Assembly: GCA_035772735.1 (NCBI GenBank)
Contig: JASDFA010000007.1
Location: 141,545,001 to 141,609,000 of the forward strand
Reading direction: 5' to 3'
Origin: Datura wrightii
Lineage: Eukaryota; Streptophyta; Magnoliopsida; Solanales; Solanaceae
DNA: 64,000 bases
Within the stretch, counting starts at the first letter, position 1, and each line of letters opens with the position of its first letter. Shown here one piece after another: positions 60,301 to 64,000 of this stretch. Both the position numbers and the translations under genes were made by a program. A model generated the notes under the pieces. The model worked only from the letters and a program-made list of their open reading frames with translations. It ran no database searches and was not told the DNA's origin.

Positions 60301-62314
60301 ATTTAGGGCCAAACGGAGACGGTGGATCAAATCTCGAGAAATCCGTGGGATTACATGCACCGAAAATTGTGAAAATCGTAAATTATCGTTTATGCGAAAA
60401 ATAGTTATGCCGATCAAATGAAATGATAGGGCGCTCATCATCAAGGTTCATAGGCTATGCACAGCCAAAATTTTCGGCCGAACGGACACGGTCGATCAAA
60501 TCTCAAAAAATCTTTGGGATCACAAACACCGAAAATCGCGAAAATCATAAATTCTCATTTATGAAGTGATGGGGCGCTCGTCACCAGGGTTTGTAGGATG
60601 CGCACGGCCAAAATTTGGGGACAAACGGAGGCGGTCGATGAAATCTCGAGAAATCCGTGGGCGTTAATACACCGAAAATTGCGAAAATTATAAATTCTCA
60701 TTTATTCAAAAAATAGTTATGCCGATCAAATAAAGTGATAGGGCGCCCATCACTAGGCCTTGCAGGCTGCGGACAGCAAAAATTTGGGGCCAAACGGAGG
60801 CGGTCAATCAAATCTCGAGAAATTCGTGGGCTAATATACACCGAAAATCACAAAAATCGTAAATTCTAATTTATTCAAAAAATAGTTATGCCGATCAAAT
60901 AAAGTGATAGGGCGCCCCTCACAGGGCCTTGTAGGCTTCCCACAGCAAAAATTTGGTGCCAAACGGAGACAGTCGATCAAAACTCCAAAAATCTGTGGGC
61001 TAACATACACCGAAAATCATGAAAATCGTAAATTCTCATTTATGCAAAAAATAGTGATGCCAATCAAGTGAAATGATAGGGCACTCGTCATCAGGCCCCG
61101 CAGGCTACGCACAACAAGAATTTGGTACCAAACCGAGATGGTCGATCAAATCTCCAAAATTCCATGGACTAACATACACCGAAAATCGCGAAAATCGTAA
61201 ATTCTCATTTATTCGAAAAATTATTATGCCGATCAAATAAAATGATAGGGCGCCCGTCACCAGGCTGCGCAAAGCTAAAATTTTGGGCAAAACGGAGACT
61301 GTCAATCAAATCTCCAGAAATCTGTGGCCTAACATACACCGAAAATCATGAAAATAGTAAATTCTCATTTATGAGAAAAATAGTGATAACGATCAAACGA
61401 AATGATAGGGCGTTCGTCACCAGGCCCCGCAGGCTGCGCACAGCAAAAATTTGAGGCAAAACGGAGGCGTTCAATCAAATCTCGAGAAATCCATGGGCTA
61501 ACCTACACCGAAAATCGCGAAAAATATAAATTCTCATTTACGCAAAAAATTGTGATGCCGATCAAATGAAATGATAGGGCGCTCGTCATCAGGCCCCGCA
61601 GGCTACGCAAAGCCAAAAATTTTGAGCCAAACGGGGACGATTGATCAAATCTCGAGAGATTCGTGGGCTAACATACACCGAAAATCGCAAAAATCGTAAA
61701 TTCTCATTTATACGAAAAATAGTGATGCCGATCAAACGAAGTGACAGGGCGCACGTCACAAGGCCCCACAGGCTGCGCACAGCAAAAAATTTTGGCCAAA
61801 CGGAGACGGTCGATCAAATCTGCAGAAATCCGTGGGCTAACATACACCGAAATTACGAAAATCATAAATTCCCATTTATTCGAAAAATAGTTATTCCCAT
61901 CAAATAAACTAATAGGGCGTCCGTCACCAGGCCTTGTAGGCTTCCCACAACAAAAATTTAGGGCCAAACGGAGACGGTCGATCAAATATCGAGAAATCCA
62001 TGGGCTTACATGCATCGAAAATCGCGAAAATTATAAATTATCATTCATGCGAAAAATAGTTATGCCGATCAAATGAAATGATAGGGCGCTCATCACAAGG
62101 TAAATAGGCTGTGCACAGCCAAAATTTTGGGCCGAACGGAGATGGTCGATCGAATCTCCAGAAATCTTTGGGATCACAAACACCGAAAATTGCGAAATTC
62201 ATAAATGCTCATTTATGAAGTGATGAGGCGCTCGTCACTAGGGTTTGTAGGCTGCGCACGATCAAAATTTGGGGCCGAGCGGAGACGGTCAGTAAAATCT
62301 CGAAAATTTCATGG

Positions 62315-62882
62315 GCTAACACGCACTCAAAAGTTTGAAAGTTAGCAACATAGCCGCACTATGCCAGTGTCGACAGACCGGCCGACATCGGATGACACAT
62401 GCTGACCTATGCCGAGACCCAACGCCCATCGATCAATGCCCAGCGAGCAAAAATTTTAAAGGAAACACGGATGCTATCCTTATGCTATAAAGACAATGCT
62501 AGAGATTGGTGGTGGCAGTACTGGCCTACCATGGTCGCTTGCCATGGTGGTGTCGGTTGTGGTTGGATGTTAGGACCAATTTTTAAATTAAAATTGTCAA
62601 CCATATTGGAAAATATGTTGAATGACTGCGATAGAGGTATATTTTGAGAAAATTGGCTCCGCCAAATCGCCTTACGGCTGTTTGTCCAGATAGATCTCGA
62701 AAAAATACACAAAATGAAAAAAAATCACGTAAAACGGATAATCTAGCCCAAAGTTATGATCATTAAGATAATGTGCCACTAATGAACTCATTTTCCGTCG
62801 ATTATATTATAGTTTTAACAACATTATGTAAGATCTCATCAAAAGAATTGCATCTCGCCAGTTCTTATTTTTTGAATAAAGA
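62315..62882. repeat. B unit copy 15
   Basis: A 568-bp B unit 5555 bp after copy 14, preceded by a shortened A monomer near 62213. The hairpin has two changed positions ('aaatcgccttacggctgttt'). Confidence 0.86.
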
Positions 62883-64000
62883 GCTAACACACACCGAAAA
62901 TTGCAAAAATCGTAAATTCTCTTTTATGCAAAAAATGGTAATGCCGATCAAATGAAATAATAGGGCGCTCGTCACCAGGCCCTGCAGGCTACGTAAAGCA
63001 AAAAATTTGGGGCCAAACGGAGACGGTCAATCAAATCTCGAGAAATCCGTGGGCTAACATACACCGAAAATCGCAGAAATCGTAAATTCTCATTTATTCA
63101 AAAAATAGCTATGCCGATCAAATAAAGTAGTAGGGCGCCCGTCAACAGGCCTTGTAGGCTGCCCACAGCCAAAATTTGGTGCCAAACGGAGACGGTTGAT
63201 CAATTCTCCAGAAATCTGTGGGCTAACATACACCGAAAATCGCGAAAATCGTAAATTCTAATTTATGCAAAAAATAGTGATGTCGATCAAATGAAATGAT
63301 AGGGCGCTTGTTACTAGGCCTCGCAGGCTACGCACAGCAAAAATTTGGGGCCAAACGGAGGCGGTCGATCAAATCTCGAGAAATCCGGGGGCTAACATAC
63401 ACCGAAAATCGCAAAAATCGTAAATTATCATTTATGCGAAAAATAGTGATGCCGATCAAACGAAATGATAGGGTGCGCGTCACCAGGCCCCGCAGGCTGC
63501 GCACAATAAAAATTTTGGGCCAAACGGAGACGGTCGATCAAATCTCCAGAAATTCGTGGGCTAACATACACCGAAAATCGCAAAAATCGTAAATTCTCAT
63601 TTATTCAAAAAATTATTATGCCGATCAAATAAAGTTATAGGGAGCCCTTCACCAGGATGCGCAAAGCGAGAATTTTAGTCCAATCGGAGACTGTCGATCA
63701 AAACTCCAGAAATCCGTGGGCTAACATACACCGAAAATGGTGAAAATCGTAAATTCTCATTTATGAGAAAAATAGTGATTCCGATCAAACGAAATGATAT
63801 GGAGCCCATCACCAGGACCCGCAGGCTGCCCACAGCCAAAATTTGATGCCAAATGGAGACGGTCGATCAAATCTCCAAAAATCCGTGGACTAACATACAC
63901 CGAAAATCGCGAAAATCATAAATTCTCATTTATGCGGAAAATAGTGATGCCGATCAAACGAAATGATAGGGCGCTCGTCACCAGGCCCCGCAGGCTGCGC

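Larger units (their letters stand above)
53398..64000. repeat. right A/B satellite array, part 3
   Basis: About 56 right-type A monomers with two B units, continuing past the window end. Monomers of the 'caaagcgaaaattttggtcc' type (with 'gagactgtcgatc') are regularly followed by the 'tttatgagaaaaatagtgat' type, at about 54.03, 54.88, 58.12, 59.30 and 63.66 kb. This shows a fixed monomer order. No gene is supported. Confidence 0.95.
55620..64000. repeat. higher-order repeat with about 5555-bp offset
   Basis: Segments of about 55.6-58.4 kb recur at 61.1-64.0 kb. B units start at 56760 and 62315 (offset 5555). The monomer starting near 57664 matches 63218 (offset 5554). The 'atcaaacgaaatgatagggcg' monomer with 'agaaaaatagtgataacg' occurs at about 55823 and 61380. 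The second copy runs to the window end. Confidence 0.78.

Noticed and set aside
1..64000. tRNA, rRNA, telomere repeats or host protein genes
   Set aside because: I found no telomeric heptamer array, no rRNA-like stretch, no tRNA fold (the tRNA-Asp match is only the primer site) and no exon-like frame outside the retroelements.

Overview
This is a plant heterochromatin window with no ordinary host gene, no RNA gene and no CRISPR array. The plant assignment rests on two plant LTR-retrotransposon lineages: a Tekay-type Ty3/gypsy chromovirus and an Athila-type Ty3/gypsy element with a tRNA-Asp primer site and an env-like third ORF. The protein flavour resembles asterids such as Solanaceae, but that is only an impression. 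About 41 kb of the 64 kb is tandem repeat. The main unit, called A here, is a satellite monomer of about 169 bp present in roughly 190-200 copies. The second unit, B (about 570 bp), recurs only inside A arrays, always at the same monomer phase, in 13 full-length or nearly full-length copies (one with a 44-bp deletion) and 2 truncated ones.

Layout. 1-235 is A satellite. 236-5963 is a Tekay chromovirus (+) with TAGGG target duplications; it has lost most of its 5' LTR, gag, protease and most of RT, yet keeps an open RNase H-integrase-chromodomain frame and a full 2763-bp 3' LTR. 5964-17289 is the left A/B array, which also carries three co-amplified fragments of a Tekay LTR. 17290-20415 is a truncated Athila (-): gag, primer site and 5' LTR. 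20416-20685 is a short A piece. 20686-30460 is a structurally complete but internally deleted Athila (-) with ACATA target duplications: 5' LTR, primer site, gag, protease, pol end, env-like pseudogene, polypurine tract and 3' LTR. 30461-39167, 40505-51071 and 53398-64000 are right-type A/B arrays, interrupted by two minus-strand solo LTRs of the Tekay kind at 39168-40504 (TAACA) and 51072-53397 (TCCGT).

Behaviour as a system. The arrays are built of nested higher-order duplications (offsets of about 3858, 1511, 2237 and 5555 bp) that copy A, B and captured LTR fragments together. The left and right arrays use different A subfamilies, and the change falls at the truncated Athila. LTR insertions cluster at two phases of the 169-bp monomer, which could reflect positioned nucleosomes. 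An inverted repeat with 12-bp arms sits just upstream of the TATA box in both the Tekay and Athila LTRs, although the families are only distantly related. All protein-coding remnants belong to retroelements and all but the Tekay pol fragment are broken by stops or frameshifts.
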